From a virus: a stretch of DNA of 54,697 nt. A program made the position numbers and the translations under genes. Below are positions 23,322 through 32,656 of this stretch, piece after piece. The number at the start of each line of letters is the position of its first letter. Positions within the stretch are counted from its first letter, which is position 1. A model generated the notes under the pieces. That model was given only the letters and a program-made list of their open reading frames with translations. It made no database searches and had not been told where the DNA came from. The DNA lies in the IMG/VR virus record IMGVR_UViG_3300046507_000245, positions 1-54,697 of that record; one strand, written 5' to 3'.

Positions 23322-24878
23322 TTAGCCTGCCGAGACGCTGCTCGAAGACTTCACGACAACCGTCTGGCCGCCTTGCAGGTTGATGACGAAGTAGAAGACG
23401 ATCGAGAGATACTTGACCGTCACGTTCGCCGTCATGTAGCCGTTGGCCACCGCCTGATCGCTGTTGTTCGTCTTGTCGATCACCACCGTGTACGGCACGG
23501 CCTGCGGGTTGTTCACGTCGCCGATGTAGCCGACGTTCCACAGGTTCGACAGAAACGCCTGCATCGCCGACTTCGCCTGATTGCGAAGGTCGGTCGTCTG
23601 CGGCTTTCCGATCACGTAACCGAACGCCGCCGACAACGTCAGCGCGAGATAGTTCGTCATCCGCGTGTAGTTGTCGCCGCACGTCGCCGGGTTGCTCGAC
23701 GCGTTCTTGCCGGTCTGGCACGCGTAGTAGTTGCCGCCCGGTGACGGGTTCGTGATGACATCGAGGCGCGACACCGACACCTGACCGATTTCGGCTTGGC
23801 TGTACTGGTTCTTCTGCGCGACGCGCTGCGTGCTGGCGATGCCGAAGATCGGATCGTTCAGGCTCGACAGGTGCGGCGCCATGGATGCCTGATTGGGCGC
23901 CCAGAACGTCGTCGGACCGAGCAGGCGCTGCACGCCGTTCGTGTTGTCCTGCCAGTAGATCCAGTCGCCGACGAACACCTTCAGGCCGTAGCCATCAGCG
24001 CCCGCGGTGTTCAGGCCGGTAGAAACCGTCGTGTACGACGAACCGGACGCGCCCTGCACGCCGAAGTAGATGCCTTCGGACAGAGCGAACGCGAGGATGG
24101 ACGACCATGCGGTCGAATCGGTGTGATCGATCAGCGTCGCGACCTGCACGCCCGAACTGCGCAGCGCAAACATACCCTTGCGGGTTGCGCTCGTGCCGTC
24201 CGTGCCGAGCAGAACGGCATCGGTGATCGTCGTCGTGCCGTCCGTGCCGGCGGTCGCCGTGAACGTGTTGACGACGCTCGGGAGCGCAGTCGAAGTGCCG
24301 ATCGTTGCGACGAACAGTTGCGACGGACCGCGCGCCGACGTGCCGAGGTTCACGGCGTTGACGAATGCTGTCCACAGCGCCCCGGCAGTGCCGGTGACGT
24401 TGTCGAACACTTCCGGCGTGAAGCCGGGGCGCGTCAGCGTGAGTTTGTAGCTCGATGCCGCAGTGCCGGTCGTGATCGCAGCCGTCAGCGTGTTGCCGAT
24501 CGTGCCGGTGTAGATCGCCGTCAGCGTCAGCCCGGTGATTGTGCCTGCCGTGTCTTTCACGGCGCAGCTTGCGGCGGCATCGGTGCCATCAGTGACGCGC
24601 ACATACTGGATCGCGTTCGCGCCAGCGGCCAGCGCCACCTGCACGGCCGTCGACACGTCGTACTTGCGGACCTGCGGCGAGCCTAGCCAGTTGGCCTGAT
24701 CGTTGCCCGAGCCGATAAGCGTCGCGCTGTTGACGGGGCCCCAAGAGCCCACGCCGACCAGACCGAGCAGGTTGGTCGCAACGCCGTTGATGATGGGGGG
24801 CGGCGGCTGAATTTGCAGATAGACGCCAGGCGCAGTAAGCGCGGTGACGTTTAATTGCCCCTGCTGGAAAATGGTCAT
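23322..24878 (-). CDS. contractile tail sheath protein
   Basis: 518 residues. The N-terminus TALTAPGVYLQIQPPPPI and the VATNLLGLVGVGSWGPVN segment are typical sheath signatures. The C-terminal half contains LDVITNPSPGGNYYACQTGKN and NYTRMTNYLALTLSAAFGYVIG, with the conserved C-terminal subdomain that locks onto neighbours. Its presence makes the phage a myovirus. The gene is bounded by terminators on both sides. Confidence 0.93.
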   Translation of the reverse strand: MTIFQQGQLNVTALTAPGVYLQIQPPPPIINGVATNLLGLVGVGSWGPVNSATLIGSGNDQANWLGSPQVRKYDVSTAVQVALAAGANAIQYVRVTDGTDAAASCAVKDTAGTITGLTLTAIYTGTIGNTLTAAITTGTAASSYKLTLTRPGFTPEVFDNVTGTAGALWTAFVNAVNLGTSARGPSQLFVATIGTSTALPSVVNTFTATAGTDGTTTITDAVLLGTDGTSATRKGMFALRSSGVQVATLIDHTDSTAWSSILAFALSEGIYFGVQGASGSSYTTVSTGLNTAGADGYGLKVFVGDWIYWQDNTNGVQRLLGPTTFWAPNQASMAPHLSSLNDPIFGIASTQRVAQKNQYSQAEIGQVSVSRLDVITNPSPGGNYYACQTGKNASSNPATCGDNYTRMTNYLALTLSAAFGYVIGKPQTTDLRNQAKSAMQAFLSNLWNVGYIGDVNNPQAVPYTVVIDKTNNSDQAVANGYMTANVTVKYLSIVFYFVINLQGGQTVVVKSSSSVSAG

Positions 24879-24894
24879 GTAGGCTTCCCAAATG

Positions 24895-24920
24895 AAAAAA
24901 GCCGCCCGGAGGTGGCCTTT
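24895..24920 (-). terminator. hairpin with T runs on both strands
   Basis: GCCGCC-CGGA-GGTGGC is followed by four T on the plus strand; read leftward it is followed by six T. It lies before the sheath gene. Confidence 0.65.
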
Positions 24921-24937
24921 TCAGCGTTGATGTGGTG

Positions 24938-25099
24938 TTACTGCGCAGCCGTCTTGACGACGTGACCTGCGTTTTCGCCGGCGAGCACCTTGGCGATGTC
25001 GTCAGCCGAATCGATGCGCGCGCCGCGCTCGTAGTCGCCGAATGGATGAATCACGACGAGCGCGAAATCCGCCTTCGCGGCGGCCTGTTTGTCAGCCAT
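24938..25099 (-). CDS. small structural-region protein
   Basis: 53 residues (MADKQAAAKADFALVVIHPF ...). VVIHPFGDYERGARIDSADDIAKVL resembles short proteins encoded just upstream of sheath genes in Mu-like phages, where a loading or connector role is suspected. GGAG precedes the ATG. Too short for a firm call. Confidence 0.65.
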   Translation of the reverse strand: MADKQAAAKADFALVVIHPFGDYERGARIDSADDIAKVLAGENAGHVVKTAAQ

Positions 25100-25107
25100 G
25101 ACGGCTC

Positions 25108-25950
25108 CTAGTAAATGATGGTCTTGATGACCGCGCCCTTCGGATCGGTCAGGTTCGTCTGTGTCACCACGACGTCGGTCGCCTGTTGCGAGATCGTCGT
25201 CGGATACTCGACCGAGTAACAGAGGTCGCGCCGGTACAGGTTCGCTTTCTCCTGCAGGTCGACGACGTCTGAACTGTGGTACAGCAGCCGTCCGCCGAAG
25301 CCGTCAGGCAACGACAGGAAGTTGATCTGCGCGAGCATCGGGTCGAGCACCTTGGCCGCTGCATCGCGCAGCGCCGGTGTCGGTGCCCAGATGACGATGC
25401 GCAGCACGCGCGACTGACGCTTGACCTCTTTCGCCACCGTGCCCGAGCCACCCGAGCGCAGCGTGGGTGCCGGCGTGCCAGCGGAAAGCGTGATGATCGG
25501 GCCGCTCGACGTCGCGCCCGGATAGACCGCGGCGATCAGCGTCGCAAGCGCACTGGCGATCGTCGACAGCGTGTCGTTCGGCTGCGCCGCGTACGTGAAC
25601 GGATGGCCGGCGATCAGCACGGCTACGTTCTGCGCAAAAAATGTCGCCGGGATGCTGCCGCCAACCGTGATCGTCTGGCCCGATTGGCTCAGCACCACCG
25701 TCGGCGCGTTGTGCAGCACCGTTTGCCACGCGTCGAGGTGGCGCGTGGTCTTTTTCTCGATGTTCGTCGGGTAGACGGACACGTTGACCTTGCCTGCGGC
25801 GAGATCCGGGTCGAGTTGCGCCGATGTCGGCCATCCGGAACCGACGCGGCACTGCGCGCCGATCGCCGACGCCTGGCTCGTCCCGTTCGGGTACAGCGTA
25901 GCCGCGATCACGCCGACCAGCGTGGTCTGTATTTCGCTCAAATCAGCCAT
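25108..25950 (-). CDS. tail terminator-like / neck protein
   Basis: 280 residues. The N-terminus MADLSEIQTTLVGVIAATLYPNG, followed by CRVGSGWPTSAQLDPDLAAGKVNVSVYP, resembles neck proteins that cap the tail. A central inserted beta domain (VLSQSGQTITVGG ... PNDTLSTIASALATLI) with a LysM-like flavour follows. The C-terminal VIWAPTPALRDAAAKVLDPMLAQINFLSLPDG resumes the first domain. Start set at ATG 25950 with AGGTAG upstream; it overlaps the end of the GIY-YIG gene by eight bases. Confidence 0.7.
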   Translation of the reverse strand: MADLSEIQTTLVGVIAATLYPNGTSQASAIGAQCRVGSGWPTSAQLDPDLAAGKVNVSVYPTNIEKKTTRHLDAWQTVLHNAPTVVLSQSGQTITVGGSIPATFFAQNVAVLIAGHPFTYAAQPNDTLSTIASALATLIAAVYPGATSSGPIITLSAGTPAPTLRSGGSGTVAKEVKRQSRVLRIVIWAPTPALRDAAAKVLDPMLAQINFLSLPDGFGGRLLYHSSDVVDLQEKANLYRRDLCYSVEYPTTISQQATDVVVTQTNLTDPKGAVIKTIIY

Positions 25951-26578
25951 CAACTACCTCCCGAGCGTATTCATATCCCGGATGGCCGCGCTTAAGACGC
26001 GCTGCAATTGTGGCCTCTCTGATTCCGGTTGCCTTATGCGCTGCATTAATGCCGTTGTGAAACACGCCATCAATGTAGATTTTCGTGCGTCTAGCCTCAG
26101 CCACTTTCTCGACAAGCTCAGGTGGCTTCTTGCGGCCCTTCTGAGACGCCGACATCTTCGCAAGCGACTCGGGAGTGTGGCGACGAGCCGCCGCAAACGC
26201 TGAAGCCCTACGCCTCCATTCTTCGCTGCGTTTGCGGCCGGTGTTGGCTATGGAAACCTTCTTGCGGCTTTCTTCGCTCCACTCCTTCCCGATCTCGCCG
26301 CCGCTCGTTAAGTTGTAGCCGTCGACGAATGTATTGAGAGCCGAAATCCAGTGAATTTCGCGAAGCACTAAATCGCGATCGTTTTCGACTTGCTCAAGAA
26401 CGGAGATCGAGAATGCTTCGGGGCCATATTTTCGGATCGCGTTGGCAAGCTTTGTATTTCGAGTGCCTGCATTCGCGGTCGATTTATGCTCAGTCCATCG
26501 TCTTGCAACTGAACCATTGGTCAGACCGACATATTGCTTTCCATTAGCCGCGCACGTGATTACGTAGATGATCCCCAT
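25943..26578 (-). CDS. GIY-YIG homing endonuclease
   Basis: 211 residues. GIIYVITCAANGKQYVGLT is the GIY-YIG motif, followed by the catalytic-type Arg and Glu region (ARRWTEHKS, LREIHWISAL). The C-terminal half has NUMOD3-type DNA-binding repeats (EESRKKVSIANTGRKRSEEW, SLAKMSASQKGRKKP) and a helix-turn-helix. It is a free-standing mobile gene sitting precisely between two neck genes. Its ATG overlaps the upstream stop (TAATG) and its end overlaps the downstream start. Composition is less GC-rich than its neighbours, consistent with transfer. Confidence 0.9.
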   Translation of the reverse strand: MGIIYVITCAANGKQYVGLTNGSVARRWTEHKSTANAGTRNTKLANAIRKYGPEAFSISVLEQVENDRDLVLREIHWISALNTFVDGYNLTSGGEIGKEWSEESRKKVSIANTGRKRSEEWRRRASAFAAARRHTPESLAKMSASQKGRKKPPELVEKVAEARRTKIYIDGVFHNGINAAHKATGIREATIAARLKRGHPGYEYAREVVDG

Positions 26579-27222
26579 TATGTCTGCGCCTGTTGTGCGG
26601 TCATCCGATAGCCGAGATCCGTGAGTTCGACGCTCGACAGGATGTAGCGCCGGCCGAGATCGTCGAACGCGAGATCAGTCGTGCGCAGCGTCACGCCGGG
26701 AATCGCCGGGCACAGGATCGACCACCATGGGTTGCGGACGTCGCCCGGCAGCCCGACCTCGTTCTTCTCGCCCTTCGTGCCCTGCAGCACTGAGGCATGC
26801 CAGCCGGCAGCGAGCGGCGTCTGCGTCGCGGACGTGTTGCCCTCGTAGTTCGTCACCGCGCCGAGGTCAGATTGCGCCTGCGGCCGCGCGAACGACAGCG
26901 TGCGGTTGCACTCGACCGCGAGGATCGGTAGCAGCGCCTGCTGCGCGGCAATGAAAAACGTGCCTTCCGCGCCGACCAGGTAGTCGCCTACCTGCGTCTG
27001 CGTGCCGTCAAGCAGCGCGTACCAGGTCGGCTTCGCGTACTTGTTCGGCTTGCTGTACGTCATGTCCTCGGCGTTGAAGCTCGCAAGCAGCGACGTCGAG
27101 ATTGGCTGAAGCGCCGTGATGTCGGCCGTGACTGGCCGGTATTGGCTATACGCGGTGCCGATCTTGCTGGCCGCAATGGCATAGCCGCGGTACACCTTCT
27201 GCTGGATCTTTGCGCCGTCCAT
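26578..27222 (-). CDS. head-tail connection region protein
   Basis: 214 residues. MDGAKIQQKVYRGYAIAASKIG at the start, a TFFIAAQQALLPILAVECNRTLSF core and a C-terminal YILSSVELTDLGYRMTAQQ characterise a phage family encoded between capsid and tail terminator genes. The role is probably structural at the neck. GAGGC precedes ATG 27222; the longer frame upstream would overlap the preceding gene and lacks a ribosome-binding site. Confidence 0.7.
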   Translation of the reverse strand: MDGAKIQQKVYRGYAIAASKIGTAYSQYRPVTADITALQPISTSLLASFNAEDMTYSKPNKYAKPTWYALLDGTQTQVGDYLVGAEGTFFIAAQQALLPILAVECNRTLSFARPQAQSDLGAVTNYEGNTSATQTPLAAGWHASVLQGTKGEKNEVGLPGDVRNPWWSILCPAIPGVTLRTTDLAFDDLGRRYILSSVELTDLGYRMTAQQAQT

Positions 27223-27224
27223 GA

Positions 27225-27620
27225 TTAGCCTCGGATGACCTGACCAGCACCATTGCCGAGCTCGGGGCCAGGTGCGAAGCCGAGAAACCCGCACATCCGG
27301 CGGCGCCAACTGTCGAACAGCTTCGACCGGTCAGCGACTTCGCTCTTGTTGCGCGACCAGACTGCAGCCTGGTCGGTGTCGAGGTTGTCGCCGGCGCCGA
27401 AAATCGCCGTCTCCAACGTGTAGAGCGGCGTCAAATACACAGAAATCAGAGTTGTTTCTTCTTCCGGCCGGAGATTTGTGAGGCGGTGCTGCATCGTCAT
27501 CCACGTTCCCGGCGAGACCCAGCCGTATGCGAAGTCTCGCGAGTCGTCGGCAACGGTATCGCCCAACAATGGATAACCGGCGAAGCGCCGAACATCGGCC
27601 AATTGCTGAGCGGTCAGCAT
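27225..27620 (-). CDS. head completion-like protein
   Basis: 131 residues, helical, starting MLTAQQLADVRRFAGYPL, with an EEETTLISVYLTPLYTLETAI segment. Size, helical make-up and position right after the coat genes fit the gp6/connector class, but no diagnostic motif is seen. Confidence 0.68.
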   Translation of the reverse strand: MLTAQQLADVRRFAGYPLLGDTVADDSRDFAYGWVSPGTWMTMQHRLTNLRPEEETTLISVYLTPLYTLETAIFGAGDNLDTDQAAVWSRNKSEVADRSKLFDSWRRRMCGFLGFAPGPELGNGAGQVIRG

Positions 27621-27896
27621 TTACGCAGTCTCCCAGCCGCCGGGGCGGTAGTTGTCGACCTCGTCCGGATGAACCTGCGCGCTGTGCGGCTCCGGGTACA
27701 TCTCGGCGTCGCGTGTCATCGTGACGTACTCGATGTCATCGCCCACTTCCTGCGTATCCGCCGGGAGAATTGCCGCTTGCTCATCGGCCGATAGAGCCGC
27801 GAACTGTTCTTCCGTCAAACCTGCTGCTTCGAGCGCCTTGGCGCGCGCTTCGGCTGCCGCTTTGGCCGCTTTCTGCGCTTTCGTCAAACCTGCCAT
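27621..27896 (-). CDS. small acidic protein downstream of the coat gene
   Basis: 91 residues. A basic Ala/Lys helix (LTKAQKAAKAAAEARAKALEA) is followed by an acidic region and DIEYVTMTRDAEMYPEPHSAQVHPDEVDNYRPGGW. The latter resembles short conserved segments of phage neck proteins. It could be a decoration or head-closure peptide. ATG 27896 has AGGAGA upstream. Confidence 0.7.
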   Translation of the reverse strand: MAGLTKAQKAAKAAAEARAKALEAAGLTEEQFAALSADEQAAILPADTQEVGDDIEYVTMTRDAEMYPEPHSAQVHPDEVDNYRPGGWETA

Positions 27897-27951
27897 GTCT
27901 TCTCCTTGATGCTGGCGGCCAGCAGCCGAAGCCGCGGGCCGCCAGAGGCGT

Positions 27952-29082
27952 TTAGCCAAGGAACAGCGCCGTGTGCGCCGGCTTGATGTTCGCCCAGCCG
28001 TACGCGATCGCCACTTCGTAACGAACGCGGCGATATTGCTTGTACATCGCCACTTCGAACGACAGGCCGCTGCGCGGATCGGTGATCGTCACGCGGTCAT
28101 CGGCCATGTCGCCTTCTTCCGGCAGCGCCGGCATACGCGTCGCCAGCACAATCGCCGAGCGGCTGAATGCCATGTTGCCGGTGTAGGCCGCCACGACCGT
28201 CACAGCCGTACCGGTGTTGACTGCCTTGCGCAGGCCCGGAGCCGAGATGATGACATTGCCGCCGGTCAGGGCCGTTGCGACGACGTACTTGTTCGTGTCA
28301 CCGGCAAAGGTGATGACGTCGCCAGCCAGGATCGTGCCGGTGCCGGTCTGAACCGGGATGGTCGTCGCGCCGATCGCGAGCGCACCGTTGGTCACGTAGC
28401 TCGCGCCGGTGCCCGGGGCGTGCTGGCTGATGCCGGCCGACTCGCGGATCTTGAAGCCGTGGATGTCGAGCAGCGTGCCTTGCGCGCGCAACTCGGTCGT
28501 GCCGGCTTCATTCGCCTTCGTCAACTGGGCGAGCGAGCGCACCTTGGCGCCGGCGGTCGTGTCGATGATCATCTGCAGGTCGGACGGCGGAGCGCCGTTG
28601 TCCTTCAGAATCTTCAGCACGTTTGCCGGATCGCTCAGGTCCGACGCGAACGGAGTCGCGCCGGCCGTGCCCCATGCGCGCGAAGCGGTCGACGCGAGCG
28701 ATGCGACGTTCGATTCGATTTCGTTCGTCAGCGTGCGGAGCGCCTGCGAGATCTGGTCGCGGCGCACGTTGGCATAGCCAGCGCCCGAGTTGATGCCCTT
28801 CTGTTCTTCACCGGTCCAGCGGAACGGCACAGCACGCGACTTGGTGATGACGATCGGCGTGTTACCGATCGACTGGTCGCCGTCGTCGGGCGGCAGTTGG
28901 CCCGGCGTGACGTCTTCCGCAGCCGATGCCGGCGTCTGGAACACGCGAACCGACTGGTTCAGCGCGGCGCGATCAGCCGACGAATCGAGCGTGACGGCGG
29001 GGATGAACCCGACTTGTTCGCGCGAAACGATGTCGAGCGCTTCGTACAGGTCGGGGATGAGGGAGGTAAGCGTGTTAGCCAA
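27952..29082 (-). CDS. major capsid protein, P22 coat family
   Basis: 376 residues. MANTLTSLIPDLYEALDIVSREQVGFIPAV is the N-terminal signature of the P22 gp5-like coat family (HK97 fold). The segment at about residues 230-275 (LAIGATTIPVQTGTGTILAG, then VITFAGDTNKYVV) corresponds to the extra I-domain typical of this family. It assembles on the scaffold encoded next door. Combining a P22-type coat with a contractile tail shows mosaic origin. Confidence 0.92.
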   Translation of the reverse strand: MANTLTSLIPDLYEALDIVSREQVGFIPAVTLDSSADRAALNQSVRVFQTPASAAEDVTPGQLPPDDGDQSIGNTPIVITKSRAVPFRWTGEEQKGINSGAGYANVRRDQISQALRTLTNEIESNVASLASTASRAWGTAGATPFASDLSDPANVLKILKDNGAPPSDLQMIIDTTAGAKVRSLAQLTKANEAGTTELRAQGTLLDIHGFKIRESAGISQHAPGTGASYVTNGALAIGATTIPVQTGTGTILAGDVITFAGDTNKYVVATALTGGNVIISAPGLRKAVNTGTAVTVVAAYTGNMAFSRSAIVLATRMPALPEEGDMADDRVTITDPRSGLSFEVAMYKQYRRVRYEVAIAYGWANIKPAHTALFLG

Positions 29083-29096
29083 GAAAGGCTCCTGAG

Positions 29097-29876
29097 TTAA
29101 TCAGTGATTGCGACGCCGCCGCGTGCCGTCTCCGCCTGCTTGTGGGGCGGGAGAGCGTCGAACGCAGCGCGCGTAATGGTTTTGCCGCCGTTGCCAGCGC
29201 CGCGGCTGCCCTGTGCTCCGCCACCTGATGCGGTAGCGGGGAACCAGTGCGGCGCGGTTTCCTTCATGCCGTCGAGCCATTCCGAGGGCGAGAAGAACGA
29301 TTTGCCGTCCTTTCCGAGAACAGGCTGGCCATCCGGCCCGAGTTGCACGGCATCGCCGTTCGCGTCGAGCGAGAACATCGAGCGGCCACGCAGAAGTGCG
29401 TCGTCGATCGCATATTGGTGCAGACCCGCCTTTGCTGCGGCAGCGCGCAACGCGTCATCCAGCACTCGGCCCTGATAGGCCTTCGCGCGCTCGGATTCGT
29501 TTTGCGCAGCGGCTTGCGCCTCGGAAATTTTCTTTTCGTAGTCAGCACGCAGGCGCTCGGTGCGCTTCTCGATCACTTCGGACATCTTGCCTTCGGCGAT
29601 CAACTTCGCTTCAGCGTCGTTTTCGAAGCGCGTGAGCATTTCGCGCGTCTTTACCGGATCGATGCCTTCGAACGCTTTCAGTTGCTCGCCGCTGCTTTTC
29701 AGCTTGCCGAGCAATTCTTCGTTCTTGGCCTTCAGACCGGCGACTTCACGCGCCACAGCGTCAGCGATCAGCTTTGCCGTGTCGGGCGCACCACCGCCAG
29801 CACCGCCAGCATCGCCGGCTTCACCAGCTTCGTTGCGGTAAACGCGGGAAAAAAGTTTGCGTTGCAGATACGACAT
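29097..29876 (-). CDS. capsid scaffold protein
   Basis: 259 residues. A Gly/Ala-rich start is followed by a long charged coiled coil (about residues 45-140, with LKAKNEELLGKLKSSGEQLKAF) and a C-terminal helix-loop segment. This is the usual make-up of scaffolds, and it lies between portal and coat genes. It should guide coat assembly and leave or be degraded before packaging ends. No protease motif. Confidence 0.82.
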   Translation of the reverse strand: MSYLQRKLFSRVYRNEAGEAGDAGGAGGGAPDTAKLIADAVAREVAGLKAKNEELLGKLKSSGEQLKAFEGIDPVKTREMLTRFENDAEAKLIAEGKMSEVIEKRTERLRADYEKKISEAQAAAQNESERAKAYQGRVLDDALRAAAAKAGLHQYAIDDALLRGRSMFSLDANGDAVQLGPDGQPVLGKDGKSFFSPSEWLDGMKETAPHWFPATASGGGAQGSRGAGNGGKTITRAAFDALPPHKQAETARGGVAITD

Positions 29877-29923
29877 GGATTCCCCTTGGGAACGGTTGGA
29901 AACAACGGCCTAGCCGCAGAAAT

Positions 29924-29948
29924 GAAAACGCCTGGCTTAACCGGGCGT
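29924..29948 (-). terminator. rho-independent terminator, leftward
   Basis: On the minus strand ACGCCCGG-TTAAG-CCAGGCGT (eight pairs, one G-T) is followed by TTTTC, between portal and scaffold genes. Confidence 0.7.
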
Positions 29949-29970
29949 GCAATGCTGTGATTCGTTTGCG

Positions 29971-31368
29971 TCAGTCAGCGATGGCGACAGCGCCGATCTC
30001 GCCCTTCGGCGCGTTCTGCTTGATGCGCGCCTTCTCGTCGTCCCACGTCACTTCCTGGCTGATGTAGCCGCGGCGTTTCGCTTCGTTGAACAGCGATTCG
30101 TCGGAGAACGTGCCGTCGACGTTCATGTCGCGCAGCAAATCGATCGACGCCTCTGCCAGCGTTGACACGCCGAAGTCCTTGAAGATTTGCACGTGGCCGC
30201 CCTGCTTCTCGCCGATCCAAAGCGCAGTCAGTTGCAGGGCCGCATCGATTGCGTCCTCTACATCCTCGACGAGCCGTTGCAGCGCGCACATGCCAGCCTC
30301 GTTCTCGGCCACGGTTTGCGCGACGGTCGTCTTGCCAGGCTTGATGACGAGCAATTCCGCGCCGACCTGACGCATCCGGTCCTCAAGATCGAGCAGCGAT
30401 AGGCGCCCGGCTTCGATCGCCTCGCCGGTATGCTCGACATACTTCAGATCGCCTTGGGGATTGTCCGACGAGATCATCGAGCCTGCGCCTACGACGATCT
30501 GTGTGTCTTCGGCGAGCATCTTGCCGAACAGGACCGGCACGCGCGCGACGTGCAGAATCGTCTGCTGATCGCTCTTGCTCTGCCAGTGCTCGACGTTCAT
30601 GTGCGCCAGTTCGAGCAGCGGCGGCGTTGCGGTCATGAAGCCAGTTCGGCGGCCGTATGTCGGAACGAACGGGATCACCTTGATCGTGGTGACGCCTTCA
30701 TCGTGCAGAACCCATTCCTTCTTGCCGTTGGCGTCGACCTTCTCGGACTCGCGCCACGTCTGCCACTTGCCGGGATACAGCACGCGCACCTGTTCGATGA
30801 CGTTCTCGCCGAACTCGCCGTCATCCTCGACGACCTGTTCTAGCAGGCGCATCTGCGTCAGCACCTCTGCGCCGTTGATGCGCTGTGACTTCCAGCCGAG
30901 GATGTTGCCAGCGTGAATCTGCACCCAATACGGCCGGATGCCTGCGGCGCTTTCCTCCGCCTTCGTGCGTACATTCTGTGCTTGCGGGTAATCGACGAGA
31001 ATGCCCTCGATGCCGTGCGATAGCGCAGCCTCAGTCAGACTCGCAGCGAACGCATGCAGGTTGCGCCCTTGCAAGTCAATGTCGTCGCACCATGTGAGGA
31101 TGCGCGCTGGCATGTCGTCAGACGGCGTGACGGGCTTCGAGAACGGTTTGCCCGTCAGCACCTCGACCGTGCGGCCAAAGGCGTTGAACAGCGTTGCCGT
31201 GTCCTTGCGCGACTTGTATGCGTCGTCGCTCTCACCTGGCCATTGCGGCAAGTACGTCTTTGCTGCAGACCGCATAGCGGGCGTGCCGCCGAGCAGCGCG
31301 TCGACAATGGGCCAGTTGGCCGCCATTGCCTCGACTGCGGCGGACTGATCTCGGACTGTCGTCGTCAT
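29971..31368 (-). CDS. portal protein, DUF4055 family
   Basis: 465 residues. The start (VEAMAANWPIVDALLGGTPAMRSAAKTYLP), the DEGVTTIKVIPFVPTYG segment and the C-terminal VTWDDEKARIKQ follow the DUF4055 portal family. It forms the dodecameric DNA gate in one capsid vertex and docks the terminase. It sits between large terminase and scaffold, the standard order. Confidence 0.88.
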   Translation of the reverse strand: MTTTVRDQSAAVEAMAANWPIVDALLGGTPAMRSAAKTYLPQWPGESDDAYKSRKDTATLFNAFGRTVEVLTGKPFSKPVTPSDDMPARILTWCDDIDLQGRNLHAFAASLTEAALSHGIEGILVDYPQAQNVRTKAEESAAGIRPYWVQIHAGNILGWKSQRINGAEVLTQMRLLEQVVEDDGEFGENVIEQVRVLYPGKWQTWRESEKVDANGKKEWVLHDEGVTTIKVIPFVPTYGRRTGFMTATPPLLELAHMNVEHWQSKSDQQTILHVARVPVLFGKMLAEDTQIVVGAGSMISSDNPQGDLKYVEHTGEAIEAGRLSLLDLEDRMRQVGAELLVIKPGKTTVAQTVAENEAGMCALQRLVEDVEDAIDAALQLTALWIGEKQGGHVQIFKDFGVSTLAEASIDLLRDMNVDGTFSDESLFNEAKRRGYISQEVTWDDEKARIKQNAPKGEIGAVAIAD

Positions 31369-31381
31369 GTGTGTGGTTCGG

Positions 31382-32656
31382 TTACATGTGGAGCGGCCTG
31401 ACGGTCGTCTGACGCTTCACGATGGGGTACAGGCGAACGATCGGGTACGTGCCGGCGTCATTGACGTGGTCTACGCCGCTTGATTTGTCGGGCTCGCCGC
31501 GCTCGTCGTACGCTTGCTGCTCAAGCCCTTCAGTGAATTTCGGGCAGCGGTGTGTATTCACCTTCATGCGGCGCTCACCCTGGCCGTTCAGCAACATGGC
31601 GTTAGTCGACAGCACGCGGTCCTTGACGGCCGGGTTCGTGCTGCCAACGTTGATCGTGAACTTCGCCTGCTTCAGGATCGACAGGTCGGACTCGGATGCC
31701 TTCTTGCTGCTCGTGTTTTGGCCGCTTGCGTCGGGATAGATCGTGATCGCGTGGCCCTGCTGCTTCCAGCGCTCGTCGATCAACCGCGCCATGTCCGGCG
31801 TATCGCGCACGTCGACCAGTTCGTCGACCGCCAGCGGCGCACCGTCGCGGATTACGTAGACCACCGCGGCCATTTTCAGGACGTTGAAGTCCATGCCGAT
31901 ATGCAGCGGCTCGCCATCCTCAATCTCGGCGTCGGTGTGATTCAGCTTGCGGTCAAAGTTCGGATAGACGCTGCCGCTCGTCAGGTTGCAGAACATGCCG
32001 CGTAAATACGCGTCGATCAGCTGCGGCGGGTACGTCAGGAACAGCGAATCGATGTAATCGTCGGGCAGGTTCGCTTCGTTGTCGTACGTGCTCGCCTGGA
32101 TCAGCCCATACAGCCGGCCGAGATCCGGCTTGGCGCCGAGCTGCTTGACGAACTGCTCGTGCACGAACTTGAAGCCTTCCGGCGTGGTCGTGACGTCGAC
32201 ACCGTTCTTCAGGTTGTCCACCTTGTAGCGCATCCGCGCGATGATCTTTCGCCATGCATTGCGGGCCTTGTCGGCCTTCATGATGTCGATTTCGTCGCAC
32301 AGCGCCTTGCCGATCTTGAAGCCGACGATCGTCTCGGGCCGCTCCATCGAGCGGCAGATTACCGTGCCGCGCGACTTCCGCCCCTCGAAAACGTGCACTT
32401 CCTTGTTCGACTCGTTGACCGTGACTCGCAAGCCCCAATCAAACGCCACTTCCTCGACGGTCGGATAGAAGATGTCCCGAATCTGCGGATAGGTCGGCGC
32501 GAAATAGCCGGCATTGATGCGCGGATACTCCCAGAAGTGCTGCATGAGCCCGCCACAGCCGACCCACGTCTTGCCTGACCCGAATCCCGCCACATAGGCG
32601 CGGAACTTGTGTTCCATCGCCAGAAACTGCGATTGCGGCACGTTCAGACTAGGCAT
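31382..32656 (-). CDS. terminase large subunit
   Basis: 424 residues. Walker A GFGSGKT (24-30), Walker B ALCDE (118-122), a coupling-motif region (TTTPEGFKF), and nuclease acidic residues in HIGMDFN, YPDASG and DHVNDA. It should translocate DNA into the capsid and cut it. A permuted genome map would fit headful cutting, but the map alone does not prove it. It overlaps the small subunit gene by eight bases. Confidence 0.95.
   Translation of the reverse strand: MPSLNVPQSQFLAMEHKFRAYVAGFGSGKTWVGCGGLMQHFWEYPRINAGYFAPTYPQIRDIFYPTVEEVAFDWGLRVTVNESNKEVHVFEGRKSRGTVICRSMERPETIVGFKIGKALCDEIDIMKADKARNAWRKIIARMRYKVDNLKNGVDVTTTPEGFKFVHEQFVKQLGAKPDLGRLYGLIQASTYDNEANLPDDYIDSLFLTYPPQLIDAYLRGMFCNLTSGSVYPNFDRKLNHTDAEIEDGEPLHIGMDFNVLKMAAVVYVIRDGAPLAVDELVDVRDTPDMARLIDERWKQQGHAITIYPDASGQNTSSKKASESDLSILKQAKFTINVGSTNPAVKDRVLSTNAMLLNGQGERRMKVNTHRCPKFTEGLEQQAYDERGEPDKSSGVDHVNDAGTYPIVRLYPIVKRQTTVRPLHM

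Noticed and set aside
27973-29100. Rightward 375-codon frame antisense to the coat gene
   Set aside because: Arg-rich composition typical of GC-rich antisense frames; the sense strand is clearly the coat protein.
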